A stretch of 64,000 nucleotides of DNA from Nocardioides alkalitolerans (lineage in GTDB: Bacteria; Actinomycetota; Actinomycetes; Propionibacteriales; Nocardioidaceae): positions 2,881,501 through 2,945,500 of the forward strand of contig CP116227.1 in the NCBI GenBank assembly GCA_038184435.1. The letters are read 5' to 3'. Position 1 is the stretch's first letter; each line of letters opens with the position of its first letter. The position numbers were made by a program, and so were the translations under genes. Positions 32,809 to 40,969 of the stretch are shown piece after piece. Under the pieces are notes generated by a model that was not told the DNA's origin, did no database searches, and was given only the letters and a program-made list of their open reading frames with translations.

Positions 32809-34989
32809 ATGACCGACCCGTCCGCCCTCGCTGCCCACGTCTCCGGATCCCTGGACGACGGGCCGCCCGAGGCTGCTCTGGCCGCCGTCGGCGGTGACAC
32901 GTTCGACGTGGACCCGCCCTACACGCCTGACCCGGAGGCCCTCGCCGCCGTCGAGAAGCACGGTGACCGCTTCCTCGACCGCGAGGTCTCGTGGCTCAAG
33001 TTCAACCAGCGGGTGCTGGAGCTGGCGGAGGACCCGTCGCTGCCGCTGCTCGAGCGGGTGCGCTTCCTCGCGATCTTCGCGAGCAACCTCGACGAGTTCT
33101 TCATGGTGCGCGTCGCCGGGCTCAAGCGCCGGATCGCGGCGGGCGTGGCGGTGCGTGCCGCGTCCGGCCTCCTCCCGCGCGAGGTGCTGAAGGAGATCTG
33201 GGCGACGACGAGCGAGCTCATGGAGCGGCACGCGCGCGTCTTCCGGGAGGACATCACGCCGTCGCTCGAGGCCGAGGGCATCCAGCTGGTGCGCTGGGAG
33301 GACCTCGACCGCGAGGAGCAGAAGCACTGCAAGCGGCTGTTCCGCGACCGGGTGTTCCCCGTGCTGACACCGCTCGCGGTCGACCCGGCGCACCCGTTCC
33401 CCTACATCTCGGGCCTGTCGCTCAACCTCGCCGTCCTCGTGCGCAACCCGAAGTCGGGCAAGGAGCAGTTCGCGCGGGTGAAGGTGCCGCCGATCTTCGA
33501 CCGCTTCGTGGCGGTGGGCAACCAGCGGTTCGTGCCGCTGGAGGACGTGATCCGCGAGCACCTCAAGCGCCTGTTCCCCGGGATGGAGGTGCTGCAGGTC
33601 CACACGTTCCGGGTGACCCGCAACGAGGACCTCGAGGTCGAGGAGGACGACGCCGAGAACCTGCTGGCCGCGCTGGAGAAGGAGCTGCTCCGCCGCCGCT
33701 TCGGCCCCGCGGTGCGCCTGGAGGTCGAGGAGTCGATCGATCCCGCGGTGCTCGAGCTGCTGATGTCGGAGCTCGGCGTGCGCGAGGAGGAGGTCTTCCG
33801 CCTGACCGGCCCGCTCGACCTGCGCGGGCTCAACGACATCGCCGACCTCGACCGGGAGGACCTGAAGTACCGGGCGTTCGTGCCCACGACCCACCCGCTG
33901 CTCGCCGAGGTGGAGTCGAGCTCGCCGGTGGACGTCTTCAAGGCGGTGCGGCGCAACGACGTGCTCCTGCACCACCCCTACGACTCGTTCGCCACGTCCG
34001 TGCAGCGGTTCCTCGAGCAGGCCGCCGCCGACCCCCACGTGCTGGCGATCAAGCAGACGCTCTACCGCACGTCGGGCGACTCGCCCATCATCGACGCCCT
34101 CATCGACGCCGCCGAGGCCGGCAAGCAGGTGCTCGTCATCGTCGAGATCAAGGCGCGGTTCGACGAGACCAACAACATCCGGTGGGCACGCAAGCTGGAG
34201 CACGCGGGCTGCCACGTGGTCTACGGGCTGGTCGGCCTCAAGACCCACTGCAAGCTCTCGCTCGTGGTGCGCGACGAGCCCGACGGCATCCGCCGCTACA
34301 CCCACATCGGCACGGGCAACTACAACCCGAAGACGGCGCGGCTCTACGAGGACCTCGGCCTCCTCACGGCCGACCCGCGCATCGGCGAGGACGTCGCGCA
34401 CCTGTTCAACAACCTGTCCGGGTTCTCCCGCAACGCGTCCTATGACGAGCTCCTGGTCGCGCCCGACTCCGTGCGCACCGGCCTCGTCGAGCAGATCCAC
34501 GCCGAGATCGCCCACCACCAGGCGGGCCGTCCCGCGCGGATCCGGCTCAAGGCCAACTCGGTCGTCGACGAGGCGATCATCGACGCGCTCTACCTGGCCT
34601 CGCAGGAGGGCGTGCCCGTCGAGCTCCTCGTGCGGGGCATCTGCGCCCTGCGTCCGGGCGTGCCGGGCCTGTCCGAGTCCATCACGGTGCGCTCCGTGCT
34701 CGGTCGGTTCCTCGAGCACAGTCGCGTCTTCACGTTCGAGGGCGGCGGCGAGCCCCAGGCCTGGATCGGCTCGGCCGACATGATGCACCGCAACCTCGAC
34801 CGCCGCGTCGAGGTGCTGGTGCGCCTGCCCTCCGTGCTCGGCACCCGCGTCCAGAGCCTGCTCGACCTCGCGTTCGACCCCGACACCAACGCATGGGAGC
34901 TCGACGCCGACGGGGTCTGGAACCGCAACGCCGGTTCGGTGCACCTGCAGGAGAGCCTCGTCGACCGGCAGCGCCGCCGCCGGTCCTGA
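32809..34989 (+). CDS. ppk: Polyphosphate kinase
   Basis: PPK1 reversibly transfers the gamma-phosphate of ATP onto polyphosphate. The 726-residue protein contains the four-domain PPK1 layout: N-terminal FLDREVSWLKFNQRVLELAE, SNLDEFFMVRVAGLKRR, the middle DVLLHHPYDSF and the phosphohistidine region RYTHIGTGNYNPKTARLYED, then FNNLSGFS and the second PLD-like half ending IGSADMMHRNLDRRVEVL. The ATG at 32809 has GGGAGGA eight bases upstream. Together with ppx, pit and pst it makes this window rich in phosphate metabolism. Confidence 0.95.
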   Translation: MTDPSALAAHVSGSLDDGPPEAALAAVGGDTFDVDPPYTPDPEALAAVEKHGDRFLDREVSWLKFNQRVLELAEDPSLPLLERVRFLAIFASNLDEFFMVRVAGLKRRIAAGVAVRAASGLLPREVLKEIWATTSELMERHARVFREDITPSLEAEGIQLVRWEDLDREEQKHCKRLFRDRVFPVLTPLAVDPAHPFPYISGLSLNLAVLVRNPKSGKEQFARVKVPPIFDRFVAVGNQRFVPLEDVIREHLKRLFPGMEVLQVHTFRVTRNEDLEVEEDDAENLLAALEKELLRRRFGPAVRLEVEESIDPAVLELLMSELGVREEEVFRLTGPLDLRGLNDIADLDREDLKYRAFVPTTHPLLAEVESSSPVDVFKAVRRNDVLLHHPYDSFATSVQRFLEQAAADPHVLAIKQTLYRTSGDSPIIDALIDAAEAGKQVLVIVEIKARFDETNNIRWARKLEHAGCHVVYGLVGLKTHCKLSLVVRDEPDGIRRYTHIGTGNYNPKTARLYEDLGLLTADPRIGEDVAHLFNNLSGFSRNASYDELLVAPDSVRTGLVEQIHAEIAHHQAGRPARIRLKANSVVDEAIIDALYLASQEGVPVELLVRGICALRPGVPGLSESITVRSVLGRFLEHSRVFTFEGGGEPQAWIGSADMMHRNLDRRVEVLVRLPSVLGTRVQSLLDLAFDPDTNAWELDADGVWNRNAGSVHLQESLVDRQRRRRS

Positions 34990-35005
34990 CGCCCGTCCGG
35001 GCGGA

Positions 35006-35038
35006 CGGTACGGCGCGGGCCCGCCCCGCGCCGTACCG
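35006..35038 (+). terminator. Hairpin terminator after ppk
   Basis: A perfect 14-base stem (35006-35019 with 35025-35038), starting CGGTACGGCGCGGG around CCCGC, begins 17 bases after the ppk stop. No T-run follows, which is usual in GC-rich actinobacteria. Confidence 0.75.
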
Positions 35039-35130
35039 GGAGAACGCGCATGCGACCCCCCGCGGTTTGTGACGCCGGAGTGACGTGCCCCTAGCATGGG
35101 GCGGCCGGTTCCCATCCAGCAGGAGAAGTC

Positions 35131-35748
35131 GTGGCTTTTCGTTTCCGCCCGGTCGAGGGTGCCTTCTTCGACCTCTTCGCCCAGCAGGCTCAGCACCTGA
35201 CCGTCGGAGCCGGCCTGCTCGCCGAGATGCTGGCCGACGGCGCCGACCACGAGGACGTGGCCCGGCGCATGCGGGACGCCGAGCACGCTGCCGACGAGAC
35301 GACCCACGAGATCGTGCGGAAGGTGAACAGCACGTTCATCACCCCGTTCGACCGTGAGGACATCTACGGCCTGGCGTCGGGACTCGACGACGTCATGGAC
35401 GAGATGGACGAGGTCGTCGACATGATCCTGCTCTACGAGGTGAAGTCGCTGCCCGCCGAGCTGGGTGCCCAGGTCGAGGTGCTGCAGCGCTGCGCCGAGC
35501 TGACGGCCGAGGCCATGCCGCGGCTGCGCACGATGCAGGACCTCTCGGAGTACTGGATCGAGATCAACCGCCTCGAGAACGCCGGCGACAAGAACCACCG
35601 CCGCACGCTCGCGAACCTCTTCAGCGGCAACTACAAGGCGCTCGAGGTGCTCAAGCTGAAGGACATCGTCGAGGCGCTCGAGCGCGCCGTGGACGCCTTC
35701 GAGACCGTCGCGAACACCGTGGAGCAGATCGCGGTCAAGGAGTCCTGA
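35131..35748 (+). CDS. DUF47 (PhoU-like) accessory protein of phosphate transporter
   Basis: A 205-residue all-helical protein of the DUF47/TIGR00153 family, related to PhoU. It starts MAFRFRPVEGAFFDLFAQQA and has DAEHAADETTHEIVRKVNSTFITPFDREDIYGLASGLDDVMDEMDE split over two metal-binding-like helices. Such proteins are almost always paired with a Pit transporter and are thought to modulate it. Here pit starts four bases after the stop. AGGAGAA is the ribosome site; a TAGCAT -10 lies near 35092. Confidence 0.88.
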   Translation: MAFRFRPVEGAFFDLFAQQAQHLTVGAGLLAEMLADGADHEDVARRMRDAEHAADETTHEIVRKVNSTFITPFDREDIYGLASGLDDVMDEMDEVVDMILLYEVKSLPAELGAQVEVLQRCAELTAEAMPRLRTMQDLSEYWIEINRLENAGDKNHRRTLANLFSGNYKALEVLKLKDIVEALERAVDAFETVANTVEQIAVKES

Positions 35749-35752
35749 CGAC

Positions 35753-36775
35753 GTGGAGCTCACCATCGTCATCGTGGTGGTCGTCGTCGCCCTGGTCTTC
35801 GACTACACGAACGGCTTCCACGACGCGGCCAACGCGATCGCGACGTCGGTCTCCACCCGGGCGCTGACCCCGCGGGTGGCGCTCGGCATGGCCGCCGTCA
35901 TGAACTTCGTCGGCGCGTTCCTCGGCCAGGAGATCGCCAACACCGTCGCGTCGGTGATCACGATCCCCGAACCATCGACGACCTCGGCGGCCGTGCACGG
36001 ACTCGTGATCGTGCTCGCGGGCCTCCTGGGCGCGATCACGTGGAACCTCGTCACCTGGTACTTCGGCCTCCCCTCCTCCTCGTCCCACGCCCTCATCGGC
36101 GGCCTCGTCGGCGCTGCCATCGCCGGCGGCGCGGGCGTGAAGTGGGACGTCATCGTCGAGAAGGTCGTCATCCCGATGATCGCCTCGCCGCTGTTCGGCT
36201 TCGGCGCCGCGTTCCTCCTGATGCTGGCGATCATGTGGATCTTCCGCCGGCGCAAGCCCGGCCCGACGCAGCGCGGCTTCCGGGTCGCGCAGACCGTCTC
36301 GGCCGCCGCGATGGCGCTCGGCCACGGCCTCCAGGACGCCCAGAAGACGATGGGCGTCATCTTCCTGGCGCTCGTCACCGGCGGCTTCGCCGCGCAGTCC
36401 GACGGCCTCCCGTTCTGGGTCATCTTCTCGGCCGCCGCGGCGATCTCGCTGGGCACGTACGCCGGCGGATGGCGCATCATGCGCACCCTCGGCCGCCGCA
36501 TCATCGACCTCGACCCCGCGCGTGGCTTCGCCTCGGAGACCGTCGCGGCCGGCGTGCTCTACACGACCGCGTTCGTGTTCGAGGCGCCCATCTCCACCAC
36601 GCACACCATCACCTCCGCTGTCATGGGCGCCGGCGCCACCAAGCGCTTCTCGGCCGTGCGGTGGGGCGTCGCGAAGTCGATCGTCGCCGCCTGGGTGCTC
36701 ACCTTCCCCGCCGCCGGGCTCGTGGGCGCCGTGGGTTACTGGGTCGCGCACGTGCTGTTCGAGGTCGCGCCCTGA
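35753..36775 (+). CDS. pit: Low-affinity inorganic phosphate transporter Pit
   Basis: A proton- or metal-coupled phosphate permease of the PiT family in the cytoplasmic membrane. The 340 residues contain the duplicated signature: FDYTNGFHDAANAIATSVSTRA near the N-terminus and LGHGLQDAQKTMGVIFLAL in the second half. The paired SSSSHALIGGLVGAAIA and APISTTHTITSAVMGAGA loops are also present. About ten membrane segments are expected. It is translationally close to the DUF47 gene and is separated from the high-affinity pst operon only by the DUF559 unit. Confidence 0.93.
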   Translation: MELTIVIVVVVVALVFDYTNGFHDAANAIATSVSTRALTPRVALGMAAVMNFVGAFLGQEIANTVASVITIPEPSTTSAAVHGLVIVLAGLLGAITWNLVTWYFGLPSSSSHALIGGLVGAAIAGGAGVKWDVIVEKVVIPMIASPLFGFGAAFLLMLAIMWIFRRRKPGPTQRGFRVAQTVSAAAMALGHGLQDAQKTMGVIFLALVTGGFAAQSDGLPFWVIFSAAAAISLGTYAGGWRIMRTLGRRIIDLDPARGFASETVAAGVLYTTAFVFEAPISTTHTITSAVMGAGATKRFSAVRWGVAKSIVAAWVLTFPAAGLVGAVGYWVAHVLFEVAP

Positions 36776-36789
36776 CGGTCTGACGCTCC

Positions 36790-36839
36790 CGGACGTCATG
36801 CACCTCGGCGGCCGGGGCCATCCGGACGCATGACGTCCC
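36790..36839. repeat. 50-bp palindromic repeat, copy A (inverted relative to B and C)
   Basis: The arms GGACGTCATGC (36791-36801) and GCATGACGTCC (36828-36838) are perfect inverted repeats. Reverse-complemented, the whole 50 bases align with copies B and C, including the core GATGGCCCCGGC. It lies between the convergent pit and DUF559 genes and could also terminate transcription. Confidence 0.8.
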
Positions 36840-36846
36840 GTGGGCG

Positions 36847-37824
36847 TCAGGCCGCCACCCCGGGTACGCCGCGGGACCAGCCCCCACGCCGCAGGCCGGC
36901 CTCGATCTGGTCGAAGAACTCGTCCTTGGCGAAGCGCAGCCCGAGCAGCGGCAGCCGGAGGACCGTGTCGGCGCCGGAGAGCGTCACCGCGTTGTGACGG
37001 ATCGCGTCGGCGACCACGTTCTCCGCCCACGCGTGGTGGATGCCGTCGATCTCGAGAACGAGGCCGTACTCCTCCCACCAGACGTCGAGGAAGTAGCTGC
37101 CGTCCCGAGCGCGCCGGCGTGCCTGCCGCGTCGGCTCCGGCAGCCCCCGTCGTCGGCACTCGCGCGCCACGTCGATCTCCCCGAGCGACTCCGCTCCACC
37201 GGCGAGCTCCAGGAGCACGGTGCCGACCAGCCGCCGCCGACGGTCACGACGGATGCGGAGGAGCTCGGTCGCGATCCGCTCCGTCGTCGCGATGCCCTGC
37301 TGCACCGTCATCGTGAGGAGCAGGGTCGCCTGACGGTCGCTGTCCGCCCAGAGGGCACCGCGCACGGCAGCCACCTCCGGCCTGCTCCGGGGGATGCCCA
37401 CCCCCACCACGTCCGCCGCATCGAAACGGCGGGTCTGGCGCACGGCGACCCCGCGAGCACGCCGCACCCGCGCTCCCCGGGGAACGCTCACGCGCACGTC
37501 GCCTCCGTCGAAACGACGCAGTCCCGCGACCTCCAACGCCGCCGCCGCGTCGAGGTGGGCGCGCGGCCCGGCGCCCAGCACCGCCGCCCAGAGCTCCGCG
37601 TCGCGCGGCAGCGGCCCCGTGTGCACGGCGACGCACTGCGAACCCCATCGCCGCCAACGCCCGGCGGCCAGCTCGGCGCGCAGCTGCGCGCGGGTGACTC
37701 CCGCGGCGTACACCTGCCGGAGGGACAGCACCCCCTCCTGACCGTTCGCGATCGCGAGCGCGCGCGCACGGGCCGCTGCTCGTGCTGATCGGCGGGCCTG
37801 GCGCTCTGCGGCGGTGAGGGGCAT
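36847..37824 (-). CDS. DUF559/VSR-like nuclease-fold protein with N-terminal AbiEi-like region
   Basis: A 325-residue protein. The first half resembles the winged-helix N-terminal domain common in AbiEi-like proteins (GVLSLRQVYAAGVTRAQLRAELAAGRWRR is split over residues 30-60). The second half is a DUF559 domain of the restriction-endonuclease fold: GSYFLDVWWEEYGLVLEIDG then IHHAWAENVVADAIRH gives the D...ExD pattern expected for catalysis. Role unknown; defence or mobility has been suggested for such families. I start it at the ATG at 37824 because the upstream frame overlaps repeats. It is bracketed by three copies of a 50-bp palindrome and interrupts the phosphate gene group. Confidence 0.7.
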   Translation of the reverse strand: MPLTAAERQARRSARAAARARALAIANGQEGVLSLRQVYAAGVTRAQLRAELAAGRWRRWGSQCVAVHTGPLPRDAELWAAVLGAGPRAHLDAAAALEVAGLRRFDGGDVRVSVPRGARVRRARGVAVRQTRRFDAADVVGVGIPRSRPEVAAVRGALWADSDRQATLLLTMTVQQGIATTERIATELLRIRRDRRRRLVGTVLLELAGGAESLGEIDVARECRRRGLPEPTRQARRRARDGSYFLDVWWEEYGLVLEIDGIHHAWAENVVADAIRHNAVTLSGADTVLRLPLLGLRFAKDEFFDQIEAGLRRGGWSRGVPGVAA

Positions 37825-37925
37825 GCCGACATGCTCGACGGTCGCGAGGACGCCGGGCCGCCCACCGGACCGACCTGTGCGCAGGTCCAGCGTGAGCCGG
37901 GCCTGTGGACCGTGGGCGGGCCCGC

Positions 37926-37975
37926 CGGACGTCATCCGCGGCGGTCGCCCCGGCGGCCGGTCCGCATGACGTCCG
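37926..37975. repeat. 50-bp palindromic repeat, copy B
   Basis: GGACGTCATCCG (37927-37938) faces CGCATGACGTCC (37963-37974) with one mismatch, with the core GTCGCCCCGGCGGCCGG. It is a direct repeat of copy C, 63 bases away. Confidence 0.8.
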
Positions 37976-37988
37976 CGAGGGGTCCCCC

Positions 37989-38038
37989 GGGACGTCATGC
38001 GGCGCGATGGCCCCGGCGACCGGTTCGCATGACGTCCC
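37989..38038. repeat. 50-bp palindromic repeat, copy C
   Basis: The arms GGGACGTCATGCG (37989-38001) and CGCATGACGTCCC (38026-38038) are 13-base perfect inverted repeats around GATGGCCCCGGCGACCGG. It ends 16 bases from the pstB stop, so it may terminate the pst operon. Confidence 0.82.
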
Positions 38039-38053
38039 GCGTACGGCGCGGGA

Positions 38054-38833
38054 TCAGCCGAAGCGGCCGGAGATGTAGGCCTCGGTGGCGTCGTTGTCCG
38101 GGTTCGCGAACATCTTCTCGGTCGAGTTGAACTCGACCAGGTGGCCGGGCTGGCCGGCGCCCTTCAGGTTGAAGAAGCCCGTCTCGTCGGAGACGCGCGC
38201 CGCCTGCTGCATGTTGTGCGTGACGATCACGATCGTGAACTGGGTCTTCAGCTCGTGGATGAGGTCCTCGATCGCCGACGTCGAGATCGGGTCGAGGGCC
38301 GAGCAGGGCTCGTCCATGAGGAGCACCTGCGGCTCGACCGCGATGGCCCGGGCGATGCACAGGCGCTGCTGCTGACCGCCGGACAGGCCCATGCCGGGCT
38401 TGCTGAGCCGGTCCTTGACCTCGCCCCACAGGTTGGCGCCCTTGAGCGAGCGCTCGACGATCACGTCGGCCTCGCTCTTCTTCATCCGCTTGTTGTTGAG
38501 GCGGTTGCCGGCCAGCACGTTGTCGTAGATCGACATCGTGGGGAACGGATTGGGCCGCTGGAAGACCATGCCGATCTGGCGGCGCACGGCCACCGGGTCG
38601 ACGTTGGGGTCGTAGAGCGACTGCCCGTCGACGGAGACCTTGCCCTCGACGCGGGCGCCGGGGATGACCTCGTGCATGCGGTTGAGCGAGCGGAGGAAGG
38701 TCGACTTCCCGCAACCGGAGGGGCCGATGAAGGCGGTGACCGAGCGTGCCCGGATGGTCATGTTGACACCCTGCACGGCGAGGAAGTCGCCGTAGTAGAT
38801 GTCGAGGTCGGAGACGTCGATGCTCTTAGCCAT
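38054..38833 (-). CDS. pstB: Phosphate ABC transporter ATP-binding protein PstB
   Basis: The ATPase of the high-affinity phosphate importer. The 259 residues contain Walker A GPSGCGKSTFLRSLNRMHE, the Q-loop VFQRPNPFPTMSIYDNV, the ABC signature LSGGQQQRLCIARAIA, Walker B VLLMDEPCSALDP and the H-loop THNMQQAARV. The typical PstB end region EFNSTEKMFANP...TEAYISGRFG is present. It is the last gene of the pstS-pstC-pstA-pstB operon; no phoU follows, its place being taken by the palindromes and the DUF559 gene. Confidence 0.96.
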   Translation of the reverse strand: MAKSIDVSDLDIYYGDFLAVQGVNMTIRARSVTAFIGPSGCGKSTFLRSLNRMHEVIPGARVEGKVSVDGQSLYDPNVDPVAVRRQIGMVFQRPNPFPTMSIYDNVLAGNRLNNKRMKKSEADVIVERSLKGANLWGEVKDRLSKPGMGLSGGQQQRLCIARAIAVEPQVLLMDEPCSALDPISTSAIEDLIHELKTQFTIVIVTHNMQQAARVSDETGFFNLKGAGQPGHLVEFNSTEKMFANPDNDATEAYISGRFG

Positions 38834-38851
38834 GGTGGTGGGAGTTCCCTC

Positions 38852-39892
38852 TCAGCCCTGCTTGGGCGCCAGAATCTTGCCGAGTACGCGAGCGATCACG
38901 TTGAGCAGCATGACCAGCACCATCAGCACCAGTGCCGCTCCCCAGACGATGTCGATGTTGCCCTTGTTGCGCTCCGAGAAGATCAGCACGGGCAGGGTGG
39001 TCATGCTCCCGTCGAACGGGTTGAAGTTGGTGCGCTGCACGATGCCGGCGATGAGCAGCAGCGGCGCCGTCTCGCCGATCACGCGGGCCACGGCGAGCGT
39101 GACACCCGCGATGATGCCACCGACCGAGGTCGGCAGCACGACGCGCACGATCGTGCGCCACCGCGGGGTCCCGAGGGCGTACGCCGCCTCGCGCAGGTCG
39201 TCCGGCACCAGACGCAGCATCTCCTCGGTGGCCCGCACGACCGTCGGGATCATCAGGAGCGACAACGCGACCGCGCCGCCCAGTCCCGACTGGTATCCCG
39301 CTCCGAAGAGCAGCGTGAAGAGCGCGAACGCGAACAGGCCGGCGACGATGGACGGGATGCCGGTCATGACGTCGACGAGGAACGTGACGATGCGGGAGAA
39401 CGTGTTCCGCTTGCCGTACTCGATGAGGTAGATCGCGGTGAGGATGCCGACGGGCACCGAGATGAGCGCCGCGACGCCCGTGATCACGAGGGTGCCCATG
39501 ATCGCGTGGTAGACGCCGACCGGCTGGTCCAGCGAGGTCCGGTAGAAGCTGTAGGTGAAGAACGTGCCGTTGAGCGCCTGGGATCCCTCGGCGACGACCG
39601 TCCACACCAGGCTGACCAGGGGCGCCAGGGCCACGAAGAAGGTCGCCCAGATCAGGCCGGTCATGAGCCGGTCCGTCGCGGAACGACGGTTCTCGACGAC
39701 GAGCGACCACACCGGCAGCGCGACGATGAAGACCAGCGCGCCGATGAGGACGGCGGCGACCGTCCCGAGGCCGAGGACCACGCCGGCGACGGCCACGGCG
39801 GCGGCCACGGCGGCCACCATCAGCGGCGCCTGGCGCGGCAGGCGCGCGTGGGTGAGCGTCGGGAGCGACGCGGGCGGGGACTGGATGCTCAT
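38852..39892 (-). CDS. pstA: Phosphate ABC transporter permease PstA
   Basis: One of two membrane permeases of the phosphate importer. The 346-residue protein has an extended N-terminus and the binding-protein-dependent permease domain. The coupling-loop motif EAAYALGTPRWRTIVRVVLPTS is clear, as are YGKRNTFSRIVTFLVDVMTG and IPSIVAGLFAFALF. The ATG at 39892 overlaps the pstC stop. The family ending, with the conserved FNPFDGSMTTLPVLIF segment, is intact. Confidence 0.94.
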   Translation of the reverse strand: MSIQSPPASLPTLTHARLPRQAPLMVAAVAAAVAVAGVVLGLGTVAAVLIGALVFIVALPVWSLVVENRRSATDRLMTGLIWATFFVALAPLVSLVWTVVAEGSQALNGTFFTYSFYRTSLDQPVGVYHAIMGTLVITGVAALISVPVGILTAIYLIEYGKRNTFSRIVTFLVDVMTGIPSIVAGLFAFALFTLLFGAGYQSGLGGAVALSLLMIPTVVRATEEMLRLVPDDLREAAYALGTPRWRTIVRVVLPTSVGGIIAGVTLAVARVIGETAPLLLIAGIVQRTNFNPFDGSMTTLPVLIFSERNKGNIDIVWGAALVLMVLVMLLNVIARVLGKILAPKQG

Positions 39893-40860
39893 CCGGCAAG
39901 CTTCCTCTCGCTGCGGGCCACGGCCCACCGGGCCGCGAAGTTGATGGCGAACGTCAGCAGGAAGAGCACGAGACCCGTGGCGATGAGGACCTCGAGGGTG
40001 CCCTCCGACCGCTCCCGGTAGCGCAGCGCGATGTTGGCCGCGATGGACGGGGTGTTCGAGCCGCTGAACAGGTTGAAGGTGAAGAGCGTGCCGGGCGACA
40101 GCACCATGACGACCGCCATGGTCTCGCCCAGCGCGCGGCCCAGGCCGAGCATGACGGCCGAGATGACGCCGGACCGGCCGTAGGGAAAGACGGTCATCCG
40201 GATCATCTCCCACCGCGTGGCACCCAGGGCGAGGGCGGCCTCGCGGTGGAGCCGCGGCGTACGGGAGAAGACCTCGCGGCTGATGGCCGTGATGATCGGC
40301 AGGACCATGATCGCCAGCACGATGCCGGCGGTCGAGATCGAGCGACCGCTGCTCACGACGTCGCCGAACAGCGGGATGAAGCCGAAGTGCTCGTGGAGCC
40401 ACTCGTAGATCGGCACCAGTCGCGGCGCCAGGTAGATGCCGGCCCACAGGCCGTAGACGACGGACGGCACCGCGGCGAGCAGGTCGATCACGTAGGCCAC
40501 CGGCGTGCTGAGCCACGACGGGGCGTACTGCGTGATGACGAGCGCGATGCCGATCGCCAGCGGCACCGCGATGATCAGCGCGATGAGCGAGGCCACGACC
40601 GTGCTCGCCAGCAGGGGCCACACGTAGCCCCAGAAGCTGGAGCCGTACTTCGAGTACACCTCGGCCGGCTGGGTGAAGCCGGCGGCGCCCTGGGTGAACA
40701 GGAAGATGAAGACGCTGGCCAGCGCCAGGAGGATCAGGGCGGCGGCGGCGATCGTGAGGCCCTTGAAGATCGCGTCGCCGCGGCCCGAGCGCTCGGAGAT
40801 CCAGGACGGCGACGGGTCACCGCCGGCTGGCGCTTCCTTGGTGGTCAGGGTGGTGCTCAC
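39889..40860 (-). CDS. pstC: Phosphate ABC transporter permease PstC
   Basis: The partner permease of PstA, about 323 residues with six or more membrane helices. It contains YVIDLLAAVPSVVYGLWAGI, the coupling loop REAALALGATRWEMIRMTVF and GLGRALGETMAVVMVLS. The GTG at 40860 gives the best N-terminus (MSTTLTTKEAPAGG); a longer frame starts at 40911 but would cut into the intergenic hairpin region. It is separated from pstS by 109 bases holding a strong stem-loop, and overlaps pstA by four bases. Confidence 0.94.
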   Translation of the reverse strand: MSTTLTTKEAPAGGDPSPSWISERSGRGDAIFKGLTIAAAALILLALASVFIFLFTQGAAGFTQPAEVYSKYGSSFWGYVWPLLASTVVASLIALIIAVPLAIGIALVITQYAPSWLSTPVAYVIDLLAAVPSVVYGLWAGIYLAPRLVPIYEWLHEHFGFIPLFGDVVSSGRSISTAGIVLAIMVLPIITAISREVFSRTPRLHREAALALGATRWEMIRMTVFPYGRSGVISAVMLGLGRALGETMAVVMVLSPGTLFTFNLFSGSNTPSIAANIALRYRERSEGTLEVLIATGLVLFLLTFAINFAARWAVARSERKLAG

Positions 40861-40914
40861 GGGCGAGGTCTCCTCCGGGCGACGTGAGAATCGGTGCGGT
40901 GGTCCGGGCACGCG

Positions 40915-40945
40915 CCCGGGGGTGTGACGTCGTCACACCCCCGGG
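40915..40945 (-). promoter_or_regulatory. Strong stem-loop between pstS and pstC
   Basis: A perfect 14-base stem (40915-40928 with 40932-40945) with a three-base loop lies between the pstS stop and the pstC start. Such hairpins partly terminate or protect the 3' end of the upstream message. That would give more binding protein than permease from one operon. Confidence 0.7.
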
Positions 40946-40969
40946 AGCGCCGTGCAGGATCAGTGTGGA

